From the NCBI GenBank assembly GCA_903813345.2, contig CAIIXF020000002.1, positions 15,630,467 to 15,694,466 of the forward strand: a stretch of 64,000 bases of DNA. The letters are read 5' to 3'. The notes under the pieces are model-generated. The model had not been told where the DNA came from and did not search any database. It saw nothing but the letters and a program-made list of their open reading frames with translations. Both the position numbers and the translations under genes were made by a program. Source of the DNA: Owenia fusiformis (Eukaryota; Annelida; Polychaeta; Sabellida; Oweniidae). Below, one piece after another: positions 48,380-60,974 of the stretch (its first letter is position 1; each line of letters starts with the position of its first letter).

Positions 48380-49015
48380 TCATTGGACTTTCCTAGGGCC
48401 TCGATCACTGGAGGCCTGAAATCTGAAATTGTTGGAGGGGCCCAGGATATTTGAGGGGTATGGGTAATTGGAGGGGCCTAGATCACTGGAGGGGCCTGGG
48501 TGAATGGAGGGCCCTAGGTCATTTGTATGAGGGACCTGGCTGATTGGAGGGGCTTAGGTCATTTGAGGGGCATGGGTGATTGGAGGGGCCTAGATCACTG
48601 GAGGGGCCTGGGTGAATGGAGGGCCCTAGGTCATTTGTATGAGGGACCTGGCTGATTGGAGGGGCTTAGGTCATTTGAGGGGCATGGGTGATTGGAGGGG
48701 CCTAGATCACTGGAGGGGCCTGGGTGAATGGAGGGCCCTAGGTCATTTGTATGAGGGACCTGGCTGATTGGAGGGGCTTAGGTCATTTGAGGGACCTGGC
48801 TGATTGGGAGTGGCTTAGGTCATTTGAGGGGCATGGGTGATTGGAGGGACCTAGGTCATTTTGAGGGGGGTGGGTGATTGGAGAGGTCTGGGTGATTGGA
48901 GGGGCCTAGGTCATTTGAGAGACCTGGGGCATCGGAGGGGTCTGAAATTGATGTAGGGGTCCAGGTCATTTGAGGGCCTGGAAGATTAGAGGGGCCTGAC
49001 TTTTTGGAGGGGCTT
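48380..49015. repeat. G-rich minisatellite with 112-bp higher-order repeat
   Basis: The basic ~18-bp words (GATTGGAGGGGCCTAG, GTCATTTGAGGGGCATGG) alternate into ~36-40-bp subunits. Three subunits form a 112-bp higher-order unit repeated with essentially no change (GATCACTGGAGGGGCCTGGG begins at 48481, 48593 and 48705). Outside this block the array is more variable, indicating recent amplification of one stretch. All copies are GA/GG-rich on the plus strand. Confidence 0.92.
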
Positions 49016-49817
49016 CATGGGCAGGAACATGATCATTACTGTATGGGTAAGCAGAAACACTGAGACCATGTATCCACCATGGCTAAGATCTCATTCATCT
49101 CACCCCAGTTTCCTGTAGTCCCCTATGACTACTCTCAATGCCTGCAGCTGCAACTAGATTGGGGTGAGAAAGATCAAGTCATCTCCACATCTCTACAAGC
49201 AGAGGTCAATGTATTAATCTACTTTACCCTTTGCTAGATCACTTTGTGTGACACCCTCTACATCATCAAGAAACCACTGGCCACATTGAGTCAATCAAAT
49301 CTGAAGCTGCCTGTTACTCAACAACAATTTTATTTAAATGTTCAAATAAATTGAGATACATGTATTAGCATGGCTCTGATTCTCTATATAATCTGATAAC
49401 TGAAAGCCAAACTTATTGTGAATCCAAGTCAGAGGATGAGTTCAGTGCACTACCAACACTTTGAGCCCAGGGTATTTATGTTCTATCCAACATACAATTT
49501 TCACTTCATACCTCTAATGTCTACTTCCAAGTATAAAAAGTAAACCTATGATAAAATACATGATATTAAGATGGTATCTTTAAAATATAACCTCTTATTA
49601 AATGCAATGTGGCAATTGTAAAATATAATTTTGGGGTTGTGATATTCATTAGACACTTGTATGAAGGTTATGGGGTTAGAGGGTGGTGACCTGGCCCCAG
49701 ATAACTTTAATGGATTTGTTAATAGTTTTTAATGAAAAACACCATGTCAGCCTTACTCTTATCAAGGTTTTTTCTGATAAGTTTCTTCAGAGTTGTAATT
49801 AACTGTAAATGGGTGAA
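49016..49817. other. Non-coding sequence
   Basis: Nothing recognised. Confidence 0.5.
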
Positions 49818-50064
49818 AAACCTGTTATACTTAAAGGTTATTTCGTAAAATAAAAATAAATCTTCAAACTTTATTATTGAATGGTAGAACAAATAAATGA
49901 TTAGGGAATCTGCAATTGCAGTAAATACTTAAATAAATGTCTCCCTCAACACTAAAATCTTTAACAGGCTCTGTACTTGTCTGGATCAGATCTTTTCTAA
50001 CTAATCTAAAACCTGTTATACTTAAAGGTTATTTCGTAAAATAAAAATAAATCTTCAAACTTTA
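49818..50064. repeat. Two identical 56-bp direct repeats 191 bp apart
   Basis: The 56 bases at 49818-49873 (AACCTGTTATACTTAAAGGT onward to CTTCAAACTTTA) recur exactly at 50009-50064. The intervening 135 bases are unique. Identity implies recent duplication or that the copies bound an insertion or excision. Confidence 0.88.
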
Positions 50065-51596
50065 AATTAGTAATCATGGTATTCCCTAAGGTATAACACA
50101 TACTTTTCTCTTACAGGAGACACCAGGAAGTATAGCCTTAAATCTTACAAATTAAGATTTACAGTGGCAAATCAAGATTCATGTATATCCGGACGACAAT
50201 GCAAAGGGTCAGACAGAAGAATGTTAAGGAGGCTGAAAACACATATTTCCAATAAAATATATTGTTCATAAACAGACATATGTTCCTGGGTCCATTCAGC
50301 AAAGTAAACAATCTATCTGAATTAGACATATTTTTAATTTAGGGTAAATGCCAATAAAACTGCCCCAATTTAACCAAGACCAACTTCAAAGTGATTTCAA
50401 ACTGAACTTTAAATTATCAATGGACATAAAAAATGGAAATGCCAATTTTCTTTTCTTTTAAATCACCAGTTTTTGTGATTAATGGCTCAGAAAGTTGTAG
50501 TAATATTTCAAATCCACAAGGCTGATTCTGTATGGTACAATATACTCTTAATTAAATCTTTTCAATTACAATTAAAGCCAATGACTATTGTACTTAATAG
50601 TTTAAAAACAACTATCATTTAAAATAATATAGTGGCAGAAGTCAGAAAAACAAAAAAGGTTGACACTTTGAAAATTTCTGGTTTAATTATTAACCAGTGG
50701 GATCAGAAGATTGGTTTCTCTATGGGGAATAGAGCTATTTCTCAAAAGGGGCCTCGAAAATGCAAAGAAAACCTCAAACCTGAATAAAAATGGTACTTAT
50801 TACAGTGCTTGAAAGCCATAATTACATTGTATACCATAATTACAACTGGAAAAAATAAATGAAATGAGGACTATTACTCCAAATTGACAATGTAATTGAT
50901 TTTCAAATAATTACTGAATTTGAGGGAAACTTATGAGTTGTATTCTTGCAGGTGAAAAGTACAAGATGTTTTAATTAAAACTTTCTCCAGCACTCACATT
51001 CACAGTCCTAGTGTAGAGGATAGGATGGGACTTCAATTTTGTCATAAATCAATGTTTCATAGATACAATTGCTGTTCTTTGAACATTATTATGTTGCTGA
51101 CCAAGGGGTGATTGTATTACATTGCTTCTAAGAGGGAATATTCATGTATCATGAGATGTTTTGTACTTCTAAATATTACTTTTACATAAAGTTATCATAC
51201 CATGTCTATGTTGACATATTTCAATTTTTACAAAAACAGTCATATAGCACCAGTGTCTTGAAATATAATTGTGGGGAACATGTCCTGCATCCCCTTTTGT
51301 AATCACCTAATGCAACAGGGAAATTCTGGAAACCATACCCCCTATCACAAGTACCTGTATGGTGTGACAAGACAATGTATTGATGTATAGGAGACAAATG
51401 CAAATGCAAGTTGACTACATTCCTGACCTATATTCAGTCCTTGATTGAGACTTTCCATCTGTCAAGCCATCTATCATGAAAAGAAGGTTCTGATTTATCT
51501 TAGGTTGATTTGTTATATCATCCCCATATAACCAGACACTGGCTCTGCTGATAAACAATTAATAACACACTGATTGCTTGGGATCCTCTTCAATTG
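50065..51596. other. Non-coding sequence
   Basis: No gene recognised. A good-looking acceptor (TACTTTTCTCTTACAG|GAGAC) at 50101-50116 on the plus strand has no convincing downstream exon. Confidence 0.5.
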
Positions 51597-51740
51597 CTAC
51601 AAAATACCAATTTACTTGATTCAAAATACCTATTTACCTGTATCAGATTACTAATTTACTATGATCAGAATGCCTATTTCTTTGCATTATAATAGCTATT
51701 TACTTGCTTCAGAATTCTCCAATTACATTTTTAAACATGT
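51597..51740. repeat. Degenerate minisatellite, unit about 22-26 bp
   Basis: Six diverged units on the plan TGATTCAAAATACCTATTTAC (for example GCTACAAAATACCAATTTAC, TATCAGATTACTAATTTAC, GATCAGAATGCCTATTTC). Confidence 0.65.
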
Positions 51741-53093
51741 CTTTACTTGTCCTCTTAGATCTGTGATCAACAACTGAGCTATTTCCAAAAATGTTAATAT
51801 GACAAAAATGAAACTGATCAACAGATCCTACAATGAAAAATTGCATAGGTACAAAAGAGGTGTTTTGGAGTTCCAGGATCACTAATCACTAACAGAGAAT
51901 TTCATGATTAGCTTTACAATTAACAGAGAAGACAACAATTCCAAGACAGGGTTGTATTTATTTATCCATGGGTGTGTATTTACACTCTACATGGTGGCCT
52001 ACAGTCCATCATCAGCTCCCTAACCCAAACTTCAAACCTAACTTTTCAATCATTTTCTGTTTTGTTACACCAATCTTTCTTGTATTTCTAAGTAACATGG
52101 AATCAAATTTTGAATGTGGATTCTTTCTTATTCCTCATCATTTTACTCTATTTTGTGTGTGCAGTTAGATTGTCTGGACATTATGTTTACAAGTAGTCCA
52201 TCATTTCTGACCATTTGTTATGTTATTGAAGATGCCAGTGTATGCCATGGTCTTGTCTTCTGGCTAATTATAAACACATCTTAGATATATAACAGTCACT
52301 CATTAAACCTTTAGGAGTTCATCATAGACAATCATTGCCTTTTTGATTCAACCCAATAAATAAGATGCCAAATGCACTTTTTTCATTATACACTCATTTT
52401 CGATTGAGAATCATGACATCTTTTTTTTACACTTTAGTTTAAAAAAACCACACAGAGTATTATACTTTATTACTATATACATTTGGGTGGTATCAACACA
52501 CAATTTACAATACTTTTGAAGGCTCTATTCAGTTTGTTTTCTTCTCATTCTTATTTCACCTGCTAAACAAATGAAGGATTATATTAAGATAAGTGAAGGG
52601 AACCTGAAGTAAATGAAGACTGCATTTGATCTTGGATCTGACAGCTTATGCTTATAAATCAGCCACCTATCTATGAATGGTAGATAATATTGGGTCAAAC
52701 ATCAAATATATCATATTTTCTAACACTTATACCACAGCTTTATAAATACAGCAAGGTTTATCCAATTAGATTAATAATGTTATGTCTGATAGATTAAAAT
52801 GATCTATTAGCTAGAAACAATTCAAAGTCAGGTCAATATATTAATATCTATCAAAGGAGTTAAGTTCGGGGGAACAAAGATTTAGGATTCTATTCTAGAT
52901 GTAACATTTTGGATATGGTCCCTAAGTTAATAAAGCTTTGAATCTTTTCTGATTAATTCTTATCATTAAACAGTATGTTTATTATTGTAAGTATATTTTT
53001 ATGAAGGTTCCATTCACCCTAATGCTAGCAACATATTCCCATTATGTGCAATGTTTCCCAATGTTTGACATAAGATATGAAAACTCCACTTAC
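51741..53093. other. Non-coding sequence
   Basis: AT-rich. Nothing recognised. Confidence 0.5.
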
Positions 53094-53123
53094 CTCCCAA
53101 AATGATTCAAGCCACACTCCTTT
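53094..53123 (-). other. Candidate 30-nt micro-exon (minus strand)
   Basis: Acceptor CATCTGTTTGTAATCAG and donor TTTTGGGAG|GTAAGTGG bracket 30 bases on the minus strand, open in one frame. The orientation matches the protocadherin gene. It may be chance. Confidence 0.18.
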
Positions 53124-53345
53124 CTGATTACAAACAGATGCAATCGTCATGTATAGGAGTATATTGATGTAACATCAGAAACTCTTTAGAATATATAACA
53201 GCAATGGTTCTGTTAATTTTTAAAAATGGCACTGAAATTTTATCAGGATTTGGTTCCCATATTTGAAGTAGCAATAAATAAGTTCTGCAAGTCTAGTTCC
53301 TGAGACAGCAGTGCTATCCCTGGGAAAATATACATAATAGAAGTC

Positions 53346-53480
53346 ATGTTTAAAATACACATTAGAGTAGAAAGAGTGGAATTGGCAAGGAATAACATAA
53401 ACAAGGATGTTGTCAATACTTCAAATCATAATATAGAAATAGAAGAGAACCAACTGCTTTATTCGGATCTTAATGAGGAT
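53346..53480. repeat. Old dispersed repeat, copy 1
   Basis: ATGTTTAAAATACACATTAG, GAGTGGAATTGGCAAGGAAT resembles 60160-60210 (ATGTTTAAAATGCAAAATGA, AAGTGGAATTAGCAAGGA). The 72-codon frame here is therefore repeat-derived rather than a gene. Confidence 0.45.
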
Positions 53481-54516
53481 AAGAGTGGGATAAACTTGAG
53501 AGGAGGGGATGCCATAATAGTCCATCTCTACCCTATACCAGTACATAACGTCAAACAACTCTAAACAAGTCCTACAAACCCTCTAGAATATCGCCATTTG
53601 CTCAAACTAGAGCCCATCAAAATCTAATCAAACCAATAGGTCTAGTCTTTAATTAAACATGAGCTGGAAATAAGCAAATGCCTCATCTTAAATGCTATGA
53701 TTTTAAATGAGTATTTAGAAAATAGAACTTATGAAAGATCAATGTCATTGAATGTCTATATTTAATTAAATCACAGACTCTCTGTAGGTCCTTGATTAAA
53801 TGATGTAAACTTCAAAGAACTTAGATGGATGTAATAGATGGTTACATCTTATAAGAACTCTCTTTTTCTAAAATAGATATTTTTCATCTAAACTGCCACA
53901 GTTTCTTTGTTATGAGAAGACAGATAAAGGCAGTTTCAAATATAAATAATTGCAGAGCAAGAATTGCAATTTATGTAATGTCACAGCTTGCCCATGTCTC
54001 AAGGTCATGGCCACTGGAGCAGTGACAATCAAGGTCACAAGCTGGAGATCTAAAGAACCTTAGAACTCTACTAGAATTACAACATAAACAAATCTGTGCA
54101 ATCTGCTCTATTACATACAAGTCCTCAGTCATTTTTCTGGATAACTTTACACAACTTATCAAAACAATAGACTGTAGCCTGAATATGCAGTGGTTTAGAC
54201 TATTTTGTGTATATCTGTCAATTCTAAATTATACCTTTAACAAATAAACATAATTATCTGATTGGATAAGATGTTCCCACTATTATGCCCCAGTGGACAG
54301 TCTTGGTGTAATGTTCTAATATTCAATACCCTGGCTGTTAAATGCCAAGAAACACTAAATGCAAGAATCATAGACTCGTGAAAGCCCATCATAGAATAAG
54401 AGAAGTTTCTTGATGAGCATAATCCTGAATCTGCCACATAAATATAAGTCTTATTTATAACAGAGCCACATTTTAGAAAATAAAAGACAATTTGACATTT
54501 TAATGAACATCAAATT

Positions 54517-54940
54517 CGAACTCCCATGCAGTGTCTCGGTATAGACACTGCGGCGGGCAGATGAAGAAAATCCCAAAAATTTGGGGAAAATAGTTCCCCT
54601 TTTCATCATATATGTGGTTAATTTTCACACAACTTATAAAATATGTGTTCCTGAATGTTCCCCAAACATTATTTTGTCAAAATATTTCAAAAATATTGAT
54701 ATATGAGAAGAAATCACCGCGGAAGGAATTCTGAGTAAAAGTTGTGTTGATAATAGTTAACCGCACGTGTTGTTTATTAGTTAATACGCGCAATTCAACC
54801 AATGAAATTGTCTAAATTTTACAATCACGCGACCCGAGCATGGGACTAGAACCAATCACGTCAGTTTTTTATTACGAAGTTACCATGCTTACGGTGAGAT
54901 ACCTGCCCGCCGCAGTGATATATCACTGCACGGGAGTTCG
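54517..54940. mobile_element. 424-bp MITE with perfect 9-bp TSD (Mutator-like)
   Basis: Flanked by exact 9-bp repeats CATCAAATT (54508-54516, 54941-54949). The ends CGAACTCCCATGCAGTG and (inverted) CGAACTCCCGTGCAGTG continue through a small hairpin into CACTGCGGCGGGCAG on both sides, about 40 bp of inverted repeat. A 9-bp TSD suggests Mutator-like mobilisation. The element is GC-richer at its ends than its surroundings and has no coding frame. Confidence 0.93.
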
Positions 54941-55100
54941 CATCAAATTCTAACAGAAATTAAAAATTAAGTGCAATACGACACTTAAAAAATAAGTGTA
55001 CTTCCTTTGATTGGTGATCAACCTGATTGTATTTCTTTTCCATCCCCTTCCTCAAAAAGGTAAACTAAATATTTTGTTTTATAGATATCTAAAAATTATC

Positions 55101-55352
55101 TCAACTATAAACCTTCTTATCACCAGTACCTCTCACATAATCTGCGGCATAGACTTGAAAGGGACATTTATACACCCTGCCCCACTGCCATGACTCACCT
55201 TGAAAACAGAATGTGGGGATGGTACAGACTAGAGGCACAATAAATGTGGACAGACATTTGGCATAACAGATGCTTTGTTCCATACCAGGGGTATCCACTG
55301 GGAGTATCCAAAGACCAATGTAAAGTATCAGGGTGGACACATACACCAACAT
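55101..55352 (-). other. Unrecognised hydrophobic frame with a good internal splice donor
   Basis: An 83-codon frame whose first part is hydrophobic (MLVYVSTLILYIGLWILPVD) and which contains TTTTCAAG|GTGAGTCATG at about 55190-55205. No acceptor or promoter was seen upstream and no family is recognised. Chance is the default reading. Confidence 0.15.
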
Positions 55353-55385
55353 GTAAGATTTACTCCAATTTAAATGTCATTTGGT

Positions 55386-55580
55386 TGCATTTTAAAATGC
55401 CAAATAGAGTTACAAAGAACCAGACAAATGAGGAATAAAGTAAACAAACAGAAAGCTAACACTAAAAATTGTTTACAAATGTCAAAAAATCAGATATTTC
55501 AATCAAATTTTAGAAAGAAATTGAGTGAAATAAGCTTGAGCAGACGGACATTTCTGGGATTGGTAGAGTGTAAAGGAACA
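55386..55580. repeat. Old dispersed repeat, copy 2
   Basis: TTTTAAAATGCCAAATAGAG, AAACAGAAAGCTAACACT, AGAAAGAAATTGAGTGAAAT and AGCAGACGGACATTTC occur in the same order as in 56725-56880 and partly 60160-60300. Highly diverged. Confidence 0.45.
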
Positions 55581-55940
55581 CCAGGATGTAGATTCACAGC
55601 AGATATTAAATGGTATCACTTCAAAGAAAGATTTCGATAAGACAACTTACTTGAGTAAACTTGTAAAATGAAGATATGTATACCTTTTAATGTTTGTTTA
55701 TGATTAGTAGATTTACAAACAAATTCCACATGGAGAGAATGAACCAAACAACATAGTTGACCTATATTCTATGAGGATGAATACTTAGATTAATTGAAAA
55801 AGAAATTCACACAAAATAATTTCGACTATGACATTTTCTCTTATTTTTATTTTTAGCTTCAATTATATCAACACTTTTAAAATTAGAAGGAGATCCTTTG
55901 ATTTTGCCTACATGTATGTTTAAGGTTGATGCATACATAA

Positions 55941-56044
55941 ACTGTACTTCTACTTAATTTGGCAGCAACTAACTTGGAAGACTTTGACAATTTGGTGGGT
56001 CCACCAAATTAAAACAGCTGCCAAATTAAGCAGAAGAACAGTAA
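55941..56044. mobile_element. 104-bp fold-back element
   Basis: ACTGTACTTCTACTTAATTT then GGCAGC at the left is the inverse of GCTGCCAAATTAAGCAGAAG then AACAGT at the right. The centre TTTGGTGGGTCCACCAAA is itself palindromic, so the whole piece can form one hairpin. Confidence 0.8.
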
Positions 56045-56724
56045 TTTTTTAAGGTTTAAAGGTTTTTATTATCATATTAATCAAGACCATGTTACATACA
56101 GAGCAAGGGCCGAAGCAATGCATTATTAGCCCTGGTAATCAATATAGTAATTCATATACTTTACTAAATAGAAAATATACATCTGAGTTTATTAAGACCT
56201 AACCAGCAAGAATGCCCCTGGAAATTCAGAGAAGAATATCTAGGCCCCCCAAGGACTGACAGTAACTAAGTATCCCTATCAAACAGTGTTGAAAACCCCA
56301 GTCTCAATTGCTAATATATGAGCAAAAAGATAAGAAAAATGCCTCATAATCACTTAACTTGGGCAAGTAAGTAATTATATGGATTGTTTTCCCATTATAT
56401 GATAAAGCATGTGATACTTCATATCTCAGAGACCTGTTGGGGTTATTATACTTATCTGGGCAGTTCATAGTGTTCATGGGGTCTATTAATAAAAATAAAA
56501 TATATAACTATTAAATGGAAAGGAAAGTTAAGTATAGAACTTCTTTGACATTACAGGTGAATTTAATTTTTCACCAGATTTTCTGTGCTCAATTTTCACA
56601 TGAGTAAAATGTTGAATTTGTGTTACACTTTATGACTTATATAAATTAATGTGTGTTTAATCCACAAGGGGAGGAATGACCTTTCGATGACATTTCATGG
56701 CAGTCATGCTTTAAAGTATGAAAT
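56045..56724. other. Non-coding sequence
   Basis: Nothing recognised. Confidence 0.5.
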
Positions 56725-56885
56725 AAAGTAAAATGCCAGAGAAAATAGTAAGAAATACATGAATAAACATAAAGCTAATACTCTGAATTATTTCAAAAGA
56801 AGAGTCGTATAAACCTTAAGAAAGAAATGAAGTGAAATTGAGCGAAATGAGAATGACCAGAGGTACATTGGCCAAGCAACACAAG
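56725..56885. repeat. Old dispersed repeat, copy 3
   Basis: AAATAAAGTAAAATGCCAGA, AAACATAAAGCTAATACTCT and AGAAAGAAATGAAGTGAAAT align in order with copy 2. Confidence 0.45.
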
Positions 56886-57051
56886 ATTAAGATTAAGATA
56901 GCAAAGATATCTGATAGGTCTGTTAAAGCCATCATGGTGCAAGGTGTCAAGGGCCATATTGCACCTTGGGGCTTCATAAATGTTATGCTACAACAAGAGC
57001 CATTAATCCAAACCCCATAATGGCTTATACAGACATGAGGAGTCAGAATAC

Positions 57052-57121
57052 ATCAGTGACACCTATATTCTCATACTACAATGTACATGTACTATCAGTG
57101 ACACCTATATTCTCATACTAC
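57052..57121. repeat. Short direct duplication, 28 bp at 42-bp period
   Basis: ATCAGTGACACCTATATTCT then CATACTAC occurs at 57052-57079 and again at 57094-57121. Confidence 0.9.
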
Positions 57122-60100
57122 ATGTATAATATTCTCTGGTTAGATCATTTCATTGACCTCTCTAAACAAAAACATACCAACTCTTTAAAATCTGATGGTT
57201 TTTGAAGAAATAAGGCTTACAGTTTTACAAAATTTGTGTGGCACCCACCAGCCTCATAAATACCAATCAGCACAAGACAATGGCAATTTAGCAATTTGAA
57301 AAGTGGGATAAAAAATTATCCCCACCCTTCGAAACATCTCCACAAACCTCCATTTTTGGAACCCGATATAGTCTAAAAACATGACTAGAGATCTAAAAGT
57401 TCAAGTATTCTTTTCTCACTTGCAGGTCAAAAGATGTTTGAAGTTCAAACACTGACAAAAAGACAAAATAAATATTTAGAACATATCTTTCAACATTGAA
57501 GTTATTCTCTAGAATGGTTATATCCTCCTACTTCTGCATTCAATTTTCTAGTAAACTGGGGCAGGAGCCATACAAAATGATCAAATTAAGACCTGGACAT
57601 AGATCGTATATATCACAGTTGATTTATTCTCTACTTGACCTCTAATAATCAAAAATGACATTTCTCAAAAAAAGAGTTAAGGAATATTATTTTAAGCACA
57701 AAAAATCTATTATGTAAGCTTCAAGATAAAAAAAATATGATAGCATGTTGAAAGGTTTAAGAAGTTTAGTTCTGCTTTAACCCCTAAGATATGATTATAT
57801 AAAAACAGACTATACTTTTAGTAAACTGAACATGCCACAATAACCCAAGCAATGGAAATACCATGTGAATCAATGGAGTGGAAAATATAACTGGGAACAT
57901 TGAATTTCGCTGTTTACCTTCTACATTCCCCTCCCAGACGAATCATCTATTTGAGACAATGGGGGCAAGAAAAGATTATTCCTTCACCTCAATACAACAT
58001 GAAACATTTTAACTAGAAACCTCCTCTGTTGTTTCACTTAACAAGTATTACATCAGTTCTAATAATCTCTAGCCACCTCAGTACATAAATCTCACTTCAT
58101 CTGTGAACATCTCCTATCAGAACTTCCCTTATCATTTCTCTTCACATACTTTATCTCTTTGATGGTTTTTCCACACAATAACATTAGCACTTTCTACATT
58201 CTTTCCTGGCTAAATGTGCAAAAAATATTTGAGGGCCCTAAAACCAAATATTTGGCCCTAATTTTGAAAATTTAAGGCCCATTTTTTAAAAAGTTGGCCT
58301 AAAAGATCAATAAAGGCCAAGTTAAGTTCAAAAAGGTCCATTGGGACAGGCCCCCTGAATCTGCCAGTGGCCCAGAAACCGAAATTAATGTAGACAGACT
58401 CCTCTTCTAAAGAGCAAAGTCAACTTATTTCAAAAGGTATTTCTTTAAATGGTACAGGTATTTCAATAATTTTGAAAGGTCACAAGACTTGATGGGGCAA
58501 GATAGTCCTGTTCCACTTGGGAAGTTTTGTGGTTTGTGTATCAGTCCAATGCAGCCATGTATAGCAGTCAACCATGTAGAACAGTTTCTCAGATAAACTG
58601 GTATATGACTCACTTATGAAATTAGGAAAGATAACCCATCCAATTCATATTCTCATTTTGTTAAATTAAACACACATTCCAGTGTTTTCTTCATAGCAAA
58701 TCAAGATTCTAAACCATTTATAGCTGCATGGCATGAGTGTGATTGGTATTCTCCCTTCAAGTAAGCATTTTGAGAAAATATTTGATAAGAATAACTATTT
58801 ATTGATCACAAGCTAAAATTGTGCAAGGACTTTTTTAATATTAAAAAAGCTACTCTGGTGGCTAGATCAACAGACCATCCCAGAGACACAATACAAAGTT
58901 CAAGAAATATCATCAAAAACAGATTTTGTAAACCATATTACTCACAGAGGTCTGGCTATTTAAAACATAAAGAATATACAGCTTGACAGAGCAGGGTTGT
59001 TCATGCCCTTGAACCAAACTTCCCTGAATCCCCAATTTCTTATTTTCATCAATTATTTACAATTTAAAACATAATTGACAATATAATCATTATACTAATA
59101 CTAAATGGTCATTAAGACCCAGGGCAATATAACATTATAAATGAAAAGAAGCTTTCCTTGGTGATGCAACTGCTAACTAACTTCATTCTTGCTGATGATA
59201 CAAAAGTCATGGTGAACTACAGGGGTGTAAATAAGAGCCATGTGGACATTGCAGTCATAACTGATAGAGATGAAAGAAACCTGTTTTCTCACAAGAACAT
59301 CTAGATTCACTGAGTCTGAACAAAGCACACTTTTGCTCTCACCTTGTGAAATACAAAAACCTTGTCACACATTTTTCTAATAAAAAGACTAGATATTCTA
59401 AAAATGAGGCTTTTAAAAATAATGCCGAATAATGAGAATAATTCAGAAACAAGGGTTAAGCTACACCCGGGAGTCTACATTAGAGAAAGCTCATCTTTCA
59501 AAATATAATTCAAAGGTCAGTTCACTTGTTTCCTTTACTTTACCTGTATATACATGAAATAGGACAAATGTCAAGTAATAAATATTGTAATTCTTGAAGT
59601 GCATCAAATAAATCAAGGCAAAGTTTTATAAATCATGTAAAAAACAAATACAATATTTGAAAATTTCTGCAGTGCTCAAGATACCCCACTAGGTTAGACC
59701 TCTCTCGTTCAATAGTTCTTTAAATCACAATATCAATCATCTTTGAATTAATACAGAGACTAACAGTTAAAGAAAAACAAAAAATAATATTTGATGAACA
59801 TCTGAAAAGCAAAAATCATCACCTGATAACTAATGGCAAATAAAACAGCATGCTTGACATTAAGTTCTAAAAATCCACAAATCAAACTTGATGAAAATAT
59901 GTTGATAGGTTTCAACTGTACCAAAGCCATCTTGACTTCTGAAGAAATATTAATTAAAAGTATTCTTATCCATCTGGATAGACACATCTGATTTAAACTT
60001 AATACACCCTTATTTCTGCCTGGTTTCTGGGGCACTTAAAACTTCATTACACAATTTAGAAACTGACCAAAATATTACAAATATTGTAGAACAACAAAAG

Positions 60101-60159
60101 TACAAAAGTAGAGCACATATAGAAACTAAATCAGGAATCCAGTGACTACAAAAATGCCA
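57122..60159. other. Non-coding sequence
   Basis: No gene recognised. A short patch of GGCC-containing words separated by A/T runs (58230-58365) looks like a decayed low-copy tandem repeat. Confidence 0.5.
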
Positions 60160-60300
60160 TGTTTAAAATGCAAAATGAAAGGAAGTGGAATTAGCAAGGA
60201 CACTAGTGGGGAAACAGAAAATCAGACACTTTATTTTTGAGGGGAAATCTAGATGAAATTGCAATTGAGTAAGCGGACACCTCAAATAACTTTAGGCCAG
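60160..60300. repeat. Old dispersed repeat, copy 4
   Basis: ATGTTTAAAATGCAAAATGA, GTGGAATTAGCAAGGA and GAGTAAGCGGACACCTC follow the order of the other copies. Confidence 0.45.
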
Positions 60301-60974
60301 TCCATCCTTGATCTTGATTTCCCTTTGGTCCTCAGACTGGCATCAATCTCCCGGAAAATGGATTGAAAAAATATTTCATTTTCTTCTATCAATAAAAATT
60401 GAGTGATAAATTGACACATGGTCAAGCAATAGCACACTGATTTCTCTGATGAATTCAATTTTCTAAAATTTTACACTGGTGAAGGATTCAATAAATTAGG
60501 GTACTCAAATAGCATTGCATCTCTATACTTTATGCTATTCAATTATAGATGTTTAACAATAAAAATAGAAAAATCCAATGACCAAAAATAATCTGACATA
60601 TACAAGTATACCCTTAAGAAAAAAAAGCCATGGTAGCCATGATATTCCATGGTCCGTCCATGGTTATCCATGGTTTTCCATGGAAATTCATGGTTTTTCA
60701 TGGTATTTTCCATGTAATTTCATGGAAGTCCATGGTAATCTTCCATGGATATTTACCATGATCTTCCATGGTAATGAGTGGTTTGGTAATTGGTTTTTCA
60801 TGGAATGCCATGTTTTTACCATGATACTAAGTGACTTGGAGTTGTAAAATCAACAATTTTGGCAGTTTTTGTATTTACCAAAATGTTCCAAATTGAATCA
60901 ATGTTTAAATGAATGAATCCAAGCTGGATTGAGACTAATCATAGAGAGAAGAATATGATGTCCCCGTCAATTTA

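Noticed and set aside
50101-50215. Plus-strand exon after the acceptor TACTTTTCTCTTACAG
   Set aside because: No donor or sustained open frame follows.
58230-58365. Possible inverted-repeat element with GGCCC words
   Set aside because: No definable ends; spacing is irregular; treated as decayed low-complexity sequence.
60578-60847. Frames rich in His-Gly and Trp over the CCATGG arrays (also 61663-61848 and 62423-62617)
   Set aside because: They are simply translations of the repeated CCATGG words in the transposon termini and internal array.
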